Shown one piece after another: positions 14,666 through 23,708 of a stretch of DNA of 37,494 bases. Source of the stretch: Christensenella sp. UBA4263. Lineage in GTDB: Bacteria > Bacillota > Clostridia > Christensenellales > Aristaeellaceae. Position 1 is the stretch's first letter, and every line of letters begins with the position of its first letter. The notes beneath the pieces are model-generated. The model did no database searches, was not told the DNA's origin, and worked only from the letters and a program-made list of their open reading frames with translations. The stretch spans positions 5,364-42,857 of the forward strand of contig DGWH01000094.1 of the NCBI GenBank assembly GCA_002395225.1, given 5' to 3'. The position numbers were made by a program, and so were the translations under genes.

Positions 14666-15598
14666 ATGAACAGAACCATGGAAACCCTGCAGATCATTCT
14701 GCCGGTTATCATCACGCTTTTACTGGGAATGGTCTTAAGGAAACGCCGCCTTCTGACACGGGATGGCGTCAATACCCTGAAATTTGTCGCCGTGAATATC
14801 GGACTTCCGGCAGTCCTGCTTCATACATTTGCCGCAACCAGCTATACAGCCATGGATCTGGTGATTCCGCTCATGATGTATGCCCTCTGTATAGCGGCCT
14901 GGTTTTGCGGAAAGATACTGGGGCAGAGGCTTGGAATGAAGAATGCTTTCGTTCCTTTCCTGACCACCGGTTTTGAGGCCGGCATGTTAGGCTATGCGCT
15001 GTTTACACTGCTGTATGGAAGCGAAAGAACCGCAGAGTTTGCCCGGATCGATCTGGGGCAGGTGCTGTTTGTGTTTACGCTGTATAAAATTCTGCTCTCT
15101 GTCAACGAGGATGAAAAAGCGGATCCGGGGAAACTGATTCATGACATGATCACCTCACCGATTATCTGGGCGATTTTGGTCGGTGTCCTGCTGGGGGCAA
15201 CGGGAATTTACCGCCGGCTTCAGTCCTCCGGCATCAGCGCACTGCTTGATACCTGCACGAATTTCATCTCCGCTCCTGTGAGTACCCTGATTCTGCTTTC
15301 CATCGGATATGATCTGGTCCTGACCGATATCCCGTGGCGGACAACCGGTGCCGTTCTCGGTCTGCGGCTTCTGATCATGGCCGTTCTCGGAGGCCTTTTC
15401 CTGCTTGTGCTCCGTCTGCTGTGGCCCGACGTCCGTCTGAACAGCGCGGTCTACCTGATGTTCATGCTGCCGCCGCCTTTTGTTCTGCCGGTATTCGCGA
15501 AAAACACCGAGCAGCAGGTATTTATCGCCTCCGTTCTCTCCCTGTCCACGCTTGTTTCCATACTCGGATTTATCGTCCTGGCCGTCACAGGTCTGTGA
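14666..15598 (+). CDS. AEC-family transporter (auxin efflux carrier-like permease)
   Basis: 310 residues forming about ten hydrophobic helices in two halves. Helix 1 begins at LQIILPVIITLLLGMVL and the family NxxLPxxLL-type break is NIGLPAVLLHTFAA; a central loop with SVNEDEKADPGKLIHDMITSP precedes the second bundle. Firmicute AEC proteins move organic acids or small metabolites across the membrane. Here the gene lies 42 bases upstream of a rhamnosidase and would share its transcript, so the substrate could be a product of rhamnoside breakdown (inference). ATG 14666 follows AAGGAG; the earlier in-frame ATG 14612 lies inside repeat unit D and is rejected. Confidence 0.85.
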   Translation: MNRTMETLQIILPVIITLLLGMVLRKRRLLTRDGVNTLKFVAVNIGLPAVLLHTFAATSYTAMDLVIPLMMYALCIAAWFCGKILGQRLGMKNAFVPFLTTGFEAGMLGYALFTLLYGSERTAEFARIDLGQVLFVFTLYKILLSVNEDEKADPGKLIHDMITSPIIWAILVGVLLGATGIYRRLQSSGISALLDTCTNFISAPVSTLILLSIGYDLVLTDIPWRTTGAVLGLRLLIMAVLGGLFLLVLRLLWPDVRLNSAVYLMFMLPPPFVLPVFAKNTEQQVFIASVLSLSTLVSILGFIVLAVTGL

Positions 15599-15640
15599 GC
15601 TCAAGCGGCCAGGAAAGCTCCTGAAAGAGAGGAAAAACAA

Positions 15641-18256
15641 ATGAGAATCGAAAAAATGAAGACCTGCCATCTGACGCAGCCCCTCGGCTATCAGATCAGC
15701 CGTCCGGTTTTTTCATGGGTCGTTTCGGATGCGACAGGCAAAAAGCAGCACAGTGCCCGTCTGAAAGTCAGCTCGGATGAGCAGATGACGGCGCTTCTCT
15801 ATGATTCCGGCGTTTCGGAGACGCTGTCTTCTCTGGCTGCCTGCGTGGATTTGCCGCTGGGGCCCCGAACCCGGTATTACTGGCAGGTGGAAGTGACTGC
15901 AGATGACGGGGAGCACGGCATTTCCGATATTGCCTGGTTTGAAACCGGAAAGCAGGATGAGCCCTGGATGGGAAAATGGATTCAGGCGCCGTTTGAGGAA
16001 CTCCCGGTTTTTTCGCGAACCTTCCGGGCAGCCCGTCCGGTGAAACAGGCACGCCTGTATATCTGCGGACTCGGCCTGTATGAATCCTCCCTGAACGGAC
16101 AGCGGGTATCAGATGAATTCTTTGCCCCCGGATACGACAGTTATCAGTACCAGATTCAGTATCAGACCTATGATGTGACGGACATGCTGCGCACGGGGGA
16201 GAATGAACTGCGTGTTCTGCTCGGCAAAGGCTGGTATATGGGCAGGTATGGCTTTGGCGAACATGCAGACTGCCTGTATGGCTCGGAGATGAAACTGCTG
16301 TGTGAGCTCCGCATTGACTATGTCGACGGATCACAAGACATCATCGTCTCGGATGAACAATGGTCCTGCCGTCCCGTTCCGGGATTCGACGGCAACTTCT
16401 ATGACGGGGAAGTCTGTGATGCGCGCCGGCTCACCGACGGAAAAAGCGGTCCCGCCGTTCCCGCAGAGGCGCCCACAGGCCGTCTGATCGATCGGATCGG
16501 GGTTCCGGTCAAAAGTTTAAAAACCTTCTCCGACTATGAACTGCTTCATACGCCGGCCGATGAACTGGTTCTTGACTTTAAGCAGAATATGGCAGGATTT
16601 GCCGTCTTTACCTGTACGCTGCCGGAAGGAGCAAAAGTCCGTCTGCAGTACGGCGAGCTCCTCCAGAACGACTGCTTTTACCGGGATAATCTCCGCACCG
16701 CGCTGGCAGAATACACGTATATTTCAGACGGAAATGCCAGGGAGGTCAGACCGCATTTTACCTTTTTCGGGTTCCGGTATGTGAAGGTGGAGGGAATGAC
16801 CGAGGCACAGATTCTCGCCTCCTCCTTCAGGGCAGAAGCGCTCTGGTCTGCGCTTGAATCCACCGGCAGCCTCTGTACCTCGGATGACCGAATCAATCGC
16901 CTGATTCAGAACGCACTCTGGAGCCAGAGAGGGAACTTCATTGACATTCCCACCGACTGTCCGCAGCGGGATGAACGCATGGGGTGGACAGGGGATGCGC
17001 AGGTGTTTTCCGAAACCGCTTCCTACAACATGTATACGCCGCCTTTTTACTCGAAATACCTTTCTGACATGCTGCTTGAGCAGAAAGACCGGGGCGGAAG
17101 CGTTCCGTATGTCGTGCCGGATGCGCTCACGGTCCGGCGGATGAAGATGGGCGGAAGACAGCAGATGCAGGAAACGGACCGCCAGGACGGCTCCTGTGCC
17201 TGGGGCGATGCGGCAACAGTGATTCCCTGGAATCTGTATCGCTATTACGGAGACCGCACACTGCTCAGTGAGCAGTATGAAAATATGCGGCTTTGGGTGG
17301 AATACATCCGGCATGAGGATGAACATAAGTGCGGAAATTCGCACATCTGGTCCAGCGGATTCCATTTTGCTGACTGGCTGGCACTGGATAATCCGGACAA
17401 GGAGAGCCGGCTGGGCGGAACCGAGACGGCTTACGTGGCCACCTGCTATTACTATCTTTCCACCGTCCTTACCATGAAAGCCGCCCGGGTCCTTGGGAAA
17501 GCAGAGGACGCGGCCCGGTATGAAGCGCTGGCCAATGACATCCGCGAAGCCTTCCGGGCAAAATACCTGAATGCCGATGGAACCCTTCGGATTCAGACAC
17601 AGACAGCGCATGTGCTGGCGCTGAACCTTGACCTTGTTCCGTCCGAACACATCGGCAAGATCGCGGCCGGGTTAAGGGAACGGCTGCGGGCCAGAAACGA
17701 TCACCTTGATACCGGGTTCGTCGGTACGTATCAGCTCTGTCCTGTGCTCAGCCGGTATGGCATGACGGACATTGCCTACACGCTGCTGTTCAACGAGGAT
17801 TTTCCCAGCTGGCTGTACGAGATCAACCTCGGGGCAACGACGATCTGGGAACGGTGGAATTCCGTTCTGCCGGACGGCCGTGTCAGTGACACGGGCATGA
17901 ACAGCATGAACCATTATGCCTACGGTTCAATTGTCCAGTGGATCTATCAGACCGTGACCGGTCTGCAGCCGGATGAAGCCTGTCCGGGATTCAAACATGC
18001 CTGCCTGAAACCGGAGCCGGACAGAAGGCTTGAATGGGCTGAGTGCCGGTATGATTCTGCCGCCGGCCGCTATCGCGTACGATGGGAGCGAAAAGGGGAC
18101 GCGATTCGGTATAGGGTCAGCATCCCGTTTGACGCATCTGCCTCCTTCATCACTCCAAAAGGCAGCCGGATCACCCGCATCAACGGCCAGCCGTGTTCGG
18201 AGGAGACGCTGGAACTGCCGAGCGGAGAGTATGTCATTGAGACAGAGGCCTGCTGA
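15641..18256 (+). CDS. Alpha-L-rhamnosidase, glycoside hydrolase family 78
   Basis: 871 residues with the GH78 domain order: N-terminal fibronectin-like strand domain (about 5-105, opening with QPLGYQISRPVFSW), carbohydrate-binding beta domains (about 110-395), then an (alpha/alpha)6 catalytic barrel and a C-terminal beta domain. The catalytic signature is DCPQRDERMGWTGDAQVFSE from Asp439, whose acidic residues include the general acid; later ATTIWERWNS and NHYAYGSIVQWIYQ are conserved barrel segments. There is no signal peptide, so it acts in the cytoplasm on imported rhamnosides, inverting the anomeric bond and releasing L-rhamnose. ATG 15641 follows GAGAGGAAAA. The upstream AEC carrier and the facing LacI regulator make a small rhamnoside-use module. 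Confidence 0.93.
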   Translation: MRIEKMKTCHLTQPLGYQISRPVFSWVVSDATGKKQHSARLKVSSDEQMTALLYDSGVSETLSSLAACVDLPLGPRTRYYWQVEVTADDGEHGISDIAWFETGKQDEPWMGKWIQAPFEELPVFSRTFRAARPVKQARLYICGLGLYESSLNGQRVSDEFFAPGYDSYQYQIQYQTYDVTDMLRTGENELRVLLGKGWYMGRYGFGEHADCLYGSEMKLLCELRIDYVDGSQDIIVSDEQWSCRPVPGFDGNFYDGEVCDARRLTDGKSGPAVPAEAPTGRLIDRIGVPVKSLKTFSDYELLHTPADELVLDFKQNMAGFAVFTCTLPEGAKVRLQYGELLQNDCFYRDNLRTALAEYTYISDGNAREVRPHFTFFGFRYVKVEGMTEAQILASSFRAEALWSALESTGSLCTSDDRINRLIQNALWSQRGNFIDIPTDCPQRDERMGWTGDAQVFSETASYNMYTPPFYSKYLSDMLLEQKDRGGSVPYVVPDALTVRRMKMGGRQQMQETDRQDGSCAWGDAATVIPWNLYRYYGDRTLLSEQYENMRLWVEYIRHEDEHKCGNSHIWSSGFHFADWLALDNPDKESRLGGTETAYVATCYYYLSTVLTMKAARVLGKAEDAARYEALANDIREAFRAKYLNADGTLRIQTQTAHVLALNLDLVPSEHIGKIAAGLRERLRARNDHLDTGFVGTYQLCPVLSRYGMTDIAYTLLFNEDFPSWLYEINLGATTIWERWNSVLPDGRVSDTGMNSMNHYAYGSIVQWIYQTVTGLQPDEACPGFKHACLKPEPDRRLEWAECRYDSAAGRYRVRWERKGDAIRYRVSIPFDASASFITPKGSRITRINGQPCSEETLELPSGEYVIETEAC

Positions 18257-18330
18257 ACCTGGCCGGAATTGATTTCAGCAGGGAACCGGCCGGTGTACCG
18301 GCAAAACACCGGAAGGGCCGGTAAATACAC

Positions 18331-18365
18331 AACAGGGAGCATCCTGATTCAGGATGCTCCCTGTT
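18331..18365. terminator. Bidirectional terminator between the rhamnosidase and the LacI regulator
   Basis: AACAGGGAGCATCCTGA pairs perfectly with TCAGGATGCTCCCTGTT around one central base. It lies between the convergent stop codons, with GTTATT on the + side and GTGTATTT on the - side. A second hairpin, ACCGGCC/GGCCGGT, lies at about 18289-18323. Confidence 0.8.
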
Positions 18366-18366
18366 G

Positions 18367-19365
18367 TTATTCTGACAGTTGCCGGACCGAATCCCGGCGA
18401 ACCAGCTGAACCCCCAGGACAATCTGTTCCGGCGGCAGCATTCGATTATTGATGTGTCGAATCAGCATCTCAACCGCCAGTCTGGCCTTTTCATCAATAT
18501 TCTGGGCAATCGTTGACAGGCGCGGGGAGGAAAGGGCTGCAATGGGAAGATCATCAAATCCCATGAGGGAAACATCATCGGGTACACGCAGGCCAAGGGA
18601 ATGGAGCAGCTGAATCATCCGCACCGCCGCCAGATCCGAACTGCAGAAAAAAGCCGTTGGCCGCTGCGCGGAGAGAAGGAGAGAACTGATCCTCTCCGGC
18701 GTCCACGCGGGAAAGATTCCGTTTTCAGCCAAAGCCGTGACATGAGCAGTGAGACTGCCGCAAAACCCATTCAGACGGGCCTGTTCCGCTCCGCTTTCCT
18801 TAAGGGCGGTACCGATGAAGCCGATGCGGCGGTGGCCCATTTCAGTCAGATAATCAGCCGCCAGTCGGCCGCCGGCCTCATCATCAATCCGCACCTGATT
18901 GATCTCCGGCAGATCGCAATACCCGTCCGTGAAGATGGCAGGAAGGCAGGAGAGCGAATGAATCTGATTCAGACTGCGCATGAACAGGCCGTTAAACATC
19001 ACACCCGCCACATTCCATCCACGAATATCCTGTTCGATGGTTCTGACATCAGAGGAGACGCGAACCAGCGGATAATAATTGTTCTGATACAGATGCATTG
19101 CCAGCGCACCAAAGTAGGCCGCATTGTACGGATTCAGGAAGATGTTTTCATTCTCATTTCCTCCGGCAATCACGGCAACAACCCGTGAACCGCGGCGGGC
19201 CAGCGTCTGCGCCGCCTGATTCGGAACATAGCCGAACCGGGCAATCAGCTGTTTGATTTCCTCAACCTTCTTCTCGGAGACACGCCTGTAATTGCCATGA
19301 ATCACATTGGAAACCGTGGTGATGCTTACACCGGCCGCATCTGCAATATCTTTCAAGTTCGCCAT
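18367..19365 (-). CDS. LacI-family transcriptional regulator
   Basis: 332 residues on the - strand. The N-terminal LacI helix-turn-helix is classic: NLKDIADAAGVSITTVSNVI, then the hinge YVPNQAAQTLARRGS. Residues about 60-332 form the periplasmic-binding-like sugar sensor with VAGVMFNG, VRIDDEAGGRLAADYL, GHRRIGFIG, AFFCSSDLAA and VSLMGFDDLPIA. It is the only - strand gene in the window and converges on the rhamnosidase, so it plausibly represses the carrier-rhamnosidase pair in response to a rhamnose derivative. Start ATG at 19365 has GGAGG upstream. A consensus promoter and a palindromic operator candidate lie at 19391-19419, which points to autoregulation. Confidence 0.92.
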   Translation of the reverse strand: MANLKDIADAAGVSITTVSNVIHGNYRRVSEKKVEEIKQLIARFGYVPNQAAQTLARRGSRVVAVIAGGNENENIFLNPYNAAYFGALAMHLYQNNYYPLVRVSSDVRTIEQDIRGWNVAGVMFNGLFMRSLNQIHSLSCLPAIFTDGYCDLPEINQVRIDDEAGGRLAADYLTEMGHRRIGFIGTALKESGAEQARLNGFCGSLTAHVTALAENGIFPAWTPERISSLLLSAQRPTAFFCSSDLAAVRMIQLLHSLGLRVPDDVSLMGFDDLPIAALSSPRLSTIAQNIDEKARLAVEMLIRHINNRMLPPEQIVLGVQLVRRDSVRQLSE

Positions 19366-19390
19366 TTCTTTATTCCTCCGCTATGGCTGA

Positions 19391-19419
19391 ATTATAGCAT
19401 ACAGATTATCCGTATTCAA
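19391..19419 (-). promoter_or_regulatory. LacI-regulator promoter with embedded palindromic operator
   Basis: Read on the - strand, TTGAAT (19419-19414), 17 bases, then a consensus TATAAT (19396-19391). The spacer holds the near-palindrome ATACAGATTATCCGTAT (19399-19415), symmetrical as ATAC.GAT.ATC.GTAT about 19407. Position and symmetry fit an autoregulatory LacI operator. Confidence 0.65.
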
Positions 19420-19702
19420 TTATCCCGGCGCCCCGGATGAAACCGGGAATCCGGCGGTTCAGCAGCGCCGGATGTGCTGTTGTTGGCCCCGGATCAGCGT
19501 TGTCTGTCTCTTTGTCAACCGTTTCAGAAAGAAACATCTCTTTTGGAAGAGAAGTTTGCCGCTCCGTCTGTGAGAATGTCAAAGATTCCCGCAGAATCTG
19601 ATTATAAACCGCCAATAAATAACCGTGAAATATATTTTATAAAAAACTACTATCCAAAATGCACTAAAAATGGACATATTCTATAAACAAATCTCCCATG
19701 AG
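19420..19702. other. Intergenic stretch, gene-free
   Basis: No convincing gene is seen here; short ORFs lack ribosome binding sites. The first half is GC-rich, with an imperfect ATCCCGG..CCGGGAT pairing. The second half (about 19600-19700) is strongly AT-rich and may act as an upstream element for the exopolysaccharide promoter next to it. Confidence 0.5.
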
Positions 19703-19731
19703 TTTACAAGTCAAACGGTCCATAGTATACT
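19703..19731 (+). promoter_or_regulatory. Promoter of the exopolysaccharide operon
   Basis: TTTACA (19703-19708), 17 bases, then TATACT (19726-19731), preceded by about 90 bases of AT-rich sequence. The start codon of the first gene is at 19824, giving a leader of about 85 bases. None of the dispersed repeat units occurs here. Confidence 0.7.
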
Positions 19732-19823
19732 TCAGTCTGTTACACAATCATATTCAGGCATAAGCCATAAGCGGCCGGCAGCAGATGCCGCACTTCCTGA
19801 GTGAATAAGGAAAGGTTCCAGAG

Positions 19824-21302
19824 ATGTACAGTGATTTACTCTTCTATTTTGAAGTATATACCGGCGCTGCAATGATGCTGTACAACATCCTGCAGTATTC
19901 AAGATTCATACGAAAGGTTCGTGAGCGGGGACTCTGGGTTGAAAACCAGTTTATTCTCTATGTTCCTCTGTTCTTTCTGATCATCTTTTTAATCACTTAT
20001 CTGATGGTCAGCGTCATGAGTATTCCGGATATTATCGTCTCGACCATCATGTTTGCCGGCGGTGTTTTTGCCACCTCGGTGCTGGTTGTCACCTGGCGGA
20101 TTACGGACCGAATCCGCATCATTGAACGCCAGGATGCGCGCCTGATCGCTGCAGAGGATTCCAATGCGGCAAGAAGTTTTCTCCTGACCAACATGTCTCA
20201 TGAGATCCGGTCACCCCTCAATGCCATTCTCGGCTATACGGTGCTTGCCAGACGTTCCGGTCTGACGCCGGAAACCGAACATTCGTACTTTGACAAGATT
20301 GAGAAGGCCGGTCAGCAGGTTCTCACGATTCTCAACAATGCCATTGATATGAGCCGGGTGGTGGAAGGGGAGATTGAACTGCATCCCGAACCCCTGGATA
20401 TTGAAGCCCTGATCAAAAAAAGCTGTGAGCTGCTGACGAATTCCATTGAACTGCGGCATATTCATTTTGATTCGAAATTCAATATCCAGCATCATATGGT
20501 TCTGTGCGACAAGGTTCATCTTAACCGCATCCTCGTGAACCTTCTGGGCGCCTCCTGTAAATTTGCCGGCGAAAACGGCAGCGTTTTCCTGCGCGTTTCG
20601 GAGATCCGGCACACCGGAAACTACCGCAATGATGCCTGGTATGAATTCCATATCAAGGACAACGGCGCCGGCATCAGTGATCAGATTGCCCGGGATTTCT
20701 TCACCCCCTTTGAGCAGGACAGCACACACACGGTGATGGATCAGGATACCGCCCTGGATATGGCGATTACCAAACGAATCGTGGATGCCAAGGGCGGCAA
20801 AATTGAAGTCCGGACAGAGCAGGGAAAAGGAACGGAATTTGTGATCACCCTTCACTTCCCAATCGTGGAGGAACCCGACAGCGCTGAGGAAGACGGAAAT
20901 GATGTCCAGTACAACTTCAGGGGAAAACGGCTGCTTGTCGTTGAGGACGGGGAGATCAACCGTGAAATTGCCAGCGAACTCCTGCGTCATGCCGGATTTG
21001 ACGTGGAAACAGCGGAAAACGGCCGGATCGGGTTCGAAATGGTGGCCAATTCCATCCCCGGTTACTACAGTGCCGTCCTGATGGATATCCAGATGCCGGA
21101 AATGGATGGCTATGAGGCCACCGAGGCTATTCGGGCGCTTTCCGATGAAAAGCTTCGCAATATTCCCATTATCGCCATGACCGCCAATGTCTTCCGCGAG
21201 GATATTCTTGCCGAACAGAAGGCCGGTATGCAGGACCATATTGACAAGCCGCTTGATGTGAACAAAATGCTGGCAACCATCGCCAGGGTTCTGGAGGAGT
21301 AA
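19824..21302 (+). CDS. Membrane hybrid histidine kinase-receiver protein with degenerate ATP site
   Basis: 492 residues. Hydrophobic helices lie near 5-22, 43-66 and 70-92, followed by a coiled linker. The dimerisation domain has the phospho-acceptor His126 in TNMSHEIRSPLNAI. The ATPase domain keeps the G1 box DNGAG (279-283), but the N box reads NLLGASCKF, with Ala243 in place of the usual Asn, and the G2 loop reads DTALDMAI (308-315) instead of GTGLGLAI. The receiver (about 368-490) is intact: Asp375, phospho-acceptor Asp421, Thr453 and Lys475. There is no output domain. I infer a pseudokinase scaffold or a receiver-driven regulator of the synthase encoded directly after it, whose ATG follows this stop with no gap. 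An AAGGAAAGG site precedes ATG 19824. Confidence 0.85.
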   Translation: MYSDLLFYFEVYTGAAMMLYNILQYSRFIRKVRERGLWVENQFILYVPLFFLIIFLITYLMVSVMSIPDIIVSTIMFAGGVFATSVLVVTWRITDRIRIIERQDARLIAAEDSNAARSFLLTNMSHEIRSPLNAILGYTVLARRSGLTPETEHSYFDKIEKAGQQVLTILNNAIDMSRVVEGEIELHPEPLDIEALIKKSCELLTNSIELRHIHFDSKFNIQHHMVLCDKVHLNRILVNLLGASCKFAGENGSVFLRVSEIRHTGNYRNDAWYEFHIKDNGAGISDQIARDFFTPFEQDSTHTVMDQDTALDMAITKRIVDAKGGKIEVRTEQGKGTEFVITLHFPIVEEPDSAEEDGNDVQYNFRGKRLLVVEDGEINREIASELLRHAGFDVETAENGRIGFEMVANSIPGYYSAVLMDIQMPEMDGYEATEAIRALSDEKLRNIPIIAMTANVFREDILAEQKAGMQDHIDKPLDVNKMLATIARVLEE

Positions 21303-22607
21303 ATGTATTCATTCCTGATCATGCTCTCCGATTACATAAAAAGCCGGAACATTCACTGGTTCATGGTCTTTTTCATCTTCATTATGATTAGGTGGGCAAT
21401 CGTCTTTTTTACCTCGCTCCGTTACCGGCCCTATGAATGTGAGGATCGGGATTTTTTCACCACCGTCATCATCCCCGTTGTCGATGAACCGCTTGAAATG
21501 TTTACGCGGGTTCTGAGCGAAATGGTCAAGCAGCTGCCCAATGAAATCATCGTTGTGGTAAACGGACCTGAGAATCCTCAGCTGCTGGGGCTGGTGGAAA
21601 ACCTGCGGGTCAGCTGGCAGGGCAACCCGGCATACGCCGGAATTGAGGTAAAGCTGTACTATACCGATGTTCCGGGAAAACGAAATGCCATTCGCATCGG
21701 GGTTGAGCATACAAACCCGAACAGCGAGATTACCGTTCTGGTGGACAGCGATGCCATCTGGGTAAAAGATACTCTGCGCAATCTGCTGAAGCCTTTTGCC
21801 GCGGATGAAAAAATCGGCGGCGTCACGACCCGGCAGAAGATCTATGAGCCGGACCGCCGCTTTGTCACCATGGTGGCCAGCGTGCTGGAGGAAATCCGGG
21901 CAGAGGGAACTATGAAGGCGATGAGTGTGACAGGAAAGGTGGGGTGTCTGCCCGGCCGAACCATCGCGTTTCGAACCGCCATTTTGCGGGAGGCAATGCC
22001 TCAGTTCATGACGGAAACCTTCATGGGCTTTCATAAAGAGGTATCCGATGACCGCAGCTTGACCAACATCACCCTGAAGATGGGGTATAAGACAGTCATG
22101 CAGGATACCTCCGTCGTGTATACGGATGCGCCGCTGACATGGAAGAAGTTTGCCCGGCAGCAGCTGCGCTGGGCGGAGGGGTCGCAGTATAACAACATCC
22201 GGATGACGCCGTGGATGCTCAAGCATGCCAAACTGATGTGTTACATCTACTGGTGTGACATGCTTTTGCCGCTTCTTCTGTTCAGTGTGTATACCAATAT
22301 GTTCCTGTGCGGAATCTTCCGGGCAATGGGGTATCATCTGGATACCATGGTTTATACCGACCCGATCCGGACCATTATCGTTCTGATTTTCGTCGGGGCA
22401 ACCGTCAGTCTCGGGACACGAAACATCAAGATCTTCTCCCATGTATCCCCGGATCATATTCTGTTTCTGCCGATCATGGTGGTTGTGCTCAGTGTCTTTA
22501 TGGCACCGATCCGGATTATCGGACTGATGAAATGTGCAGACAGTCTCGGATGGGGAACACGAACCACGGAAGTCGCGGAGCCGGAAACGGAAACAAACAA
22601 GAATTAG
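21303..22607 (+). CDS. Processive family 2 glycosyltransferase (hyaluronan/cellulose synthase-like)
   Basis: 434 residues with an N-terminal helix (about 18-38), a cytoplasmic GT-A catalytic domain (about 52-300) and three or four C-terminal helices (about 308-335, 347-370, 385-410). Catalytic motifs are complete: VDSD (Asp148 and Asp150, UDP and metal binding), SDDR (248-251, the catalytic-base motif, in the hyaluronan-synthase form followed by SLTN) and QQLRW (286-290, which marks processive synthases). It should polymerise a beta-linked polysaccharide from nucleotide sugars and extrude it through its own membrane channel. No PilZ domain is present, so control may come from the hybrid kinase encoded immediately upstream (zero spacing). 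The sugar cannot be read from the sequence. Confidence 0.9.
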   Translation: MYSFLIMLSDYIKSRNIHWFMVFFIFIMIRWAIVFFTSLRYRPYECEDRDFFTTVIIPVVDEPLEMFTRVLSEMVKQLPNEIIVVVNGPENPQLLGLVENLRVSWQGNPAYAGIEVKLYYTDVPGKRNAIRIGVEHTNPNSEITVLVDSDAIWVKDTLRNLLKPFAADEKIGGVTTRQKIYEPDRRFVTMVASVLEEIRAEGTMKAMSVTGKVGCLPGRTIAFRTAILREAMPQFMTETFMGFHKEVSDDRSLTNITLKMGYKTVMQDTSVVYTDAPLTWKKFARQQLRWAEGSQYNNIRMTPWMLKHAKLMCYIYWCDMLLPLLLFSVYTNMFLCGIFRAMGYHLDTMVYTDPIRTIIVLIFVGATVSLGTRNIKIFSHVSPDHILFLPIMVVVLSVFMAPIRIIGLMKCADSLGWGTRTTEVAEPETETNKN

Positions 22608-22623
22608 GAAAGGACTCGCGTTG

Positions 22624-23583
22624 ATGTCAATTAAAAAGTGGATTCCATGGATAATCCTTTTGCTCCTGCTCATTGGGGTGCTTTCTATTGCAGCCTATGT
22701 CTACGTGAATCGGAAAACGTTTGATAATTATGAGGAAATGAAGAGCGGAAACAAAAATGTCGGGCTGTATGTAGAGGAACTGGGCGAATTTTACAGTCTT
22801 GAGGAACGCCCTCAGATTATCGAGTGGTTTGAGTACTGGCTTGGGGAGGAATCTCAGGAAAAGCTGGCCGTATGCGGAATCAAGCATGATGCTTTTCCGC
22901 TGATTACCTGGATGCCGAATAATATCGAGTTTGAAGATATTGTCGCCGGAAAGTATGACAAATACGTTACCGATTACCTGAAACGAAAAGCGGAAACCTG
23001 CGAGGACATTGACGTGCTGATCCGTTTTGCGCACGAAATGGAGCTGCGCCCCAATTATCGTTTTAAGTGGTATTCCTGGCAGTCTGCAGGTCCTGAACTC
23101 TTTATTAAGGCCTGGCGGCACATGGTGGAACTTTCAAGGAAAGTCAGTTCCAATATCAAGTGGGTATGGTCCCCGAACCGCTGTGACCAGTACTCGCTTC
23201 CCTATTATCCCGGTGATGAATGGGTCGATTACGTGGGCATTACCATGGACCTGGAGCTGACACATCATACCCGGTACAAAAAATTCCAGGACTTTTACGA
23301 GCTCGAGGGACAGAGAGAATCACTTCTCTCTCTGAAGAAAGAGGTCATCGTCTGCGAAGCCGGTTACGCTGAGAGCGGTGATACTGATGAAAAGGCCGCC
23401 TATCTGGAAAGCATTTACGACGGACTTGAGTCAAATCCGGAATTAATCGCCGTTGTCTTCTTCAATGTGAATGTGGATGAAAACCGTCTTTACCGTTTCA
23501 CACACAATGACAAATACCTTCAGGTTTTTTACGATGGAATCAGGAGGCTGAGGAAAAATGGGCTCTTACACCAATTCTCGTAA
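22624..23583 (+). CDS. Membrane-anchored GH26-like glycoside hydrolase
   Basis: 320 residues. A single N-terminal helix (about 6-28) anchors an extracellular barrel. The GH26 signature is visible: RFAHEME with acid/base Glu138, followed by FKWYSWQSAGPELFIKAWRH, VWSPNRCDQYSLPYYPGDEWVD, and the nucleophile Glu245 in VIVCEAGYAESG. GH26 enzymes cut beta-mannans or mixed beta-glucans with retention of configuration. Within a synthase operon such enzymes usually trim or release the nascent polymer. ATG 22624 is chosen because AGGAAAGGA lies upstream; the longer frame from 22534 overlaps the synthase. Its end overlaps the start of the 43-residue ORF. Confidence 0.8.
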   Translation: MSIKKWIPWIILLLLLIGVLSIAAYVYVNRKTFDNYEEMKSGNKNVGLYVEELGEFYSLEERPQIIEWFEYWLGEESQEKLAVCGIKHDAFPLITWMPNNIEFEDIVAGKYDKYVTDYLKRKAETCEDIDVLIRFAHEMELRPNYRFKWYSWQSAGPELFIKAWRHMVELSRKVSSNIKWVWSPNRCDQYSLPYYPGDEWVDYVGITMDLELTHHTRYKKFQDFYELEGQRESLLSLKKEVIVCEAGYAESGDTDEKAAYLESIYDGLESNPELIAVVFFNVNVDENRLYRFTHNDKYLQVFYDGIRRLRKNGLLHQFS

Positions 23584-23689
23584 AAAAAGGCAAAAAATGA
23601 CCCGGTATCAGATTGGAATGCGGCTGCTTGTCATCTCTTTCATGATCTTTCTGGCCGCATTCAGTTTCGGTATTGAAATCTGGTTCTGA
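23558..23689 (+). CDS. 43-residue single-helix membrane microprotein
   Basis: A short frame, MGSYTNSRKKRQKMTRYQIG then a hydrophobic helix (about 21-41, MRLLVISFMIFLAAFSFGIE) ending IWF. It is inside-positive, so the basic N-terminus is probably cytoplasmic. AGGAGG lies ten bases upstream of ATG 23558. The start overlaps the last 26 bases of the GH26 gene in another frame, and the stop is 19 bases before the next start, so it fits the tight operon. It is a good candidate for a small subunit of the polysaccharide export or acetylation complex, but no homologue is recognised. Confidence 0.65.
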   Translation: MGSYTNSRKKRQKMTRYQIGMRLLVISFMIFLAAFSFGIEIWF

Positions 23690-23708
23690 GGACAGGAGAG
23701 GAAAAAGC

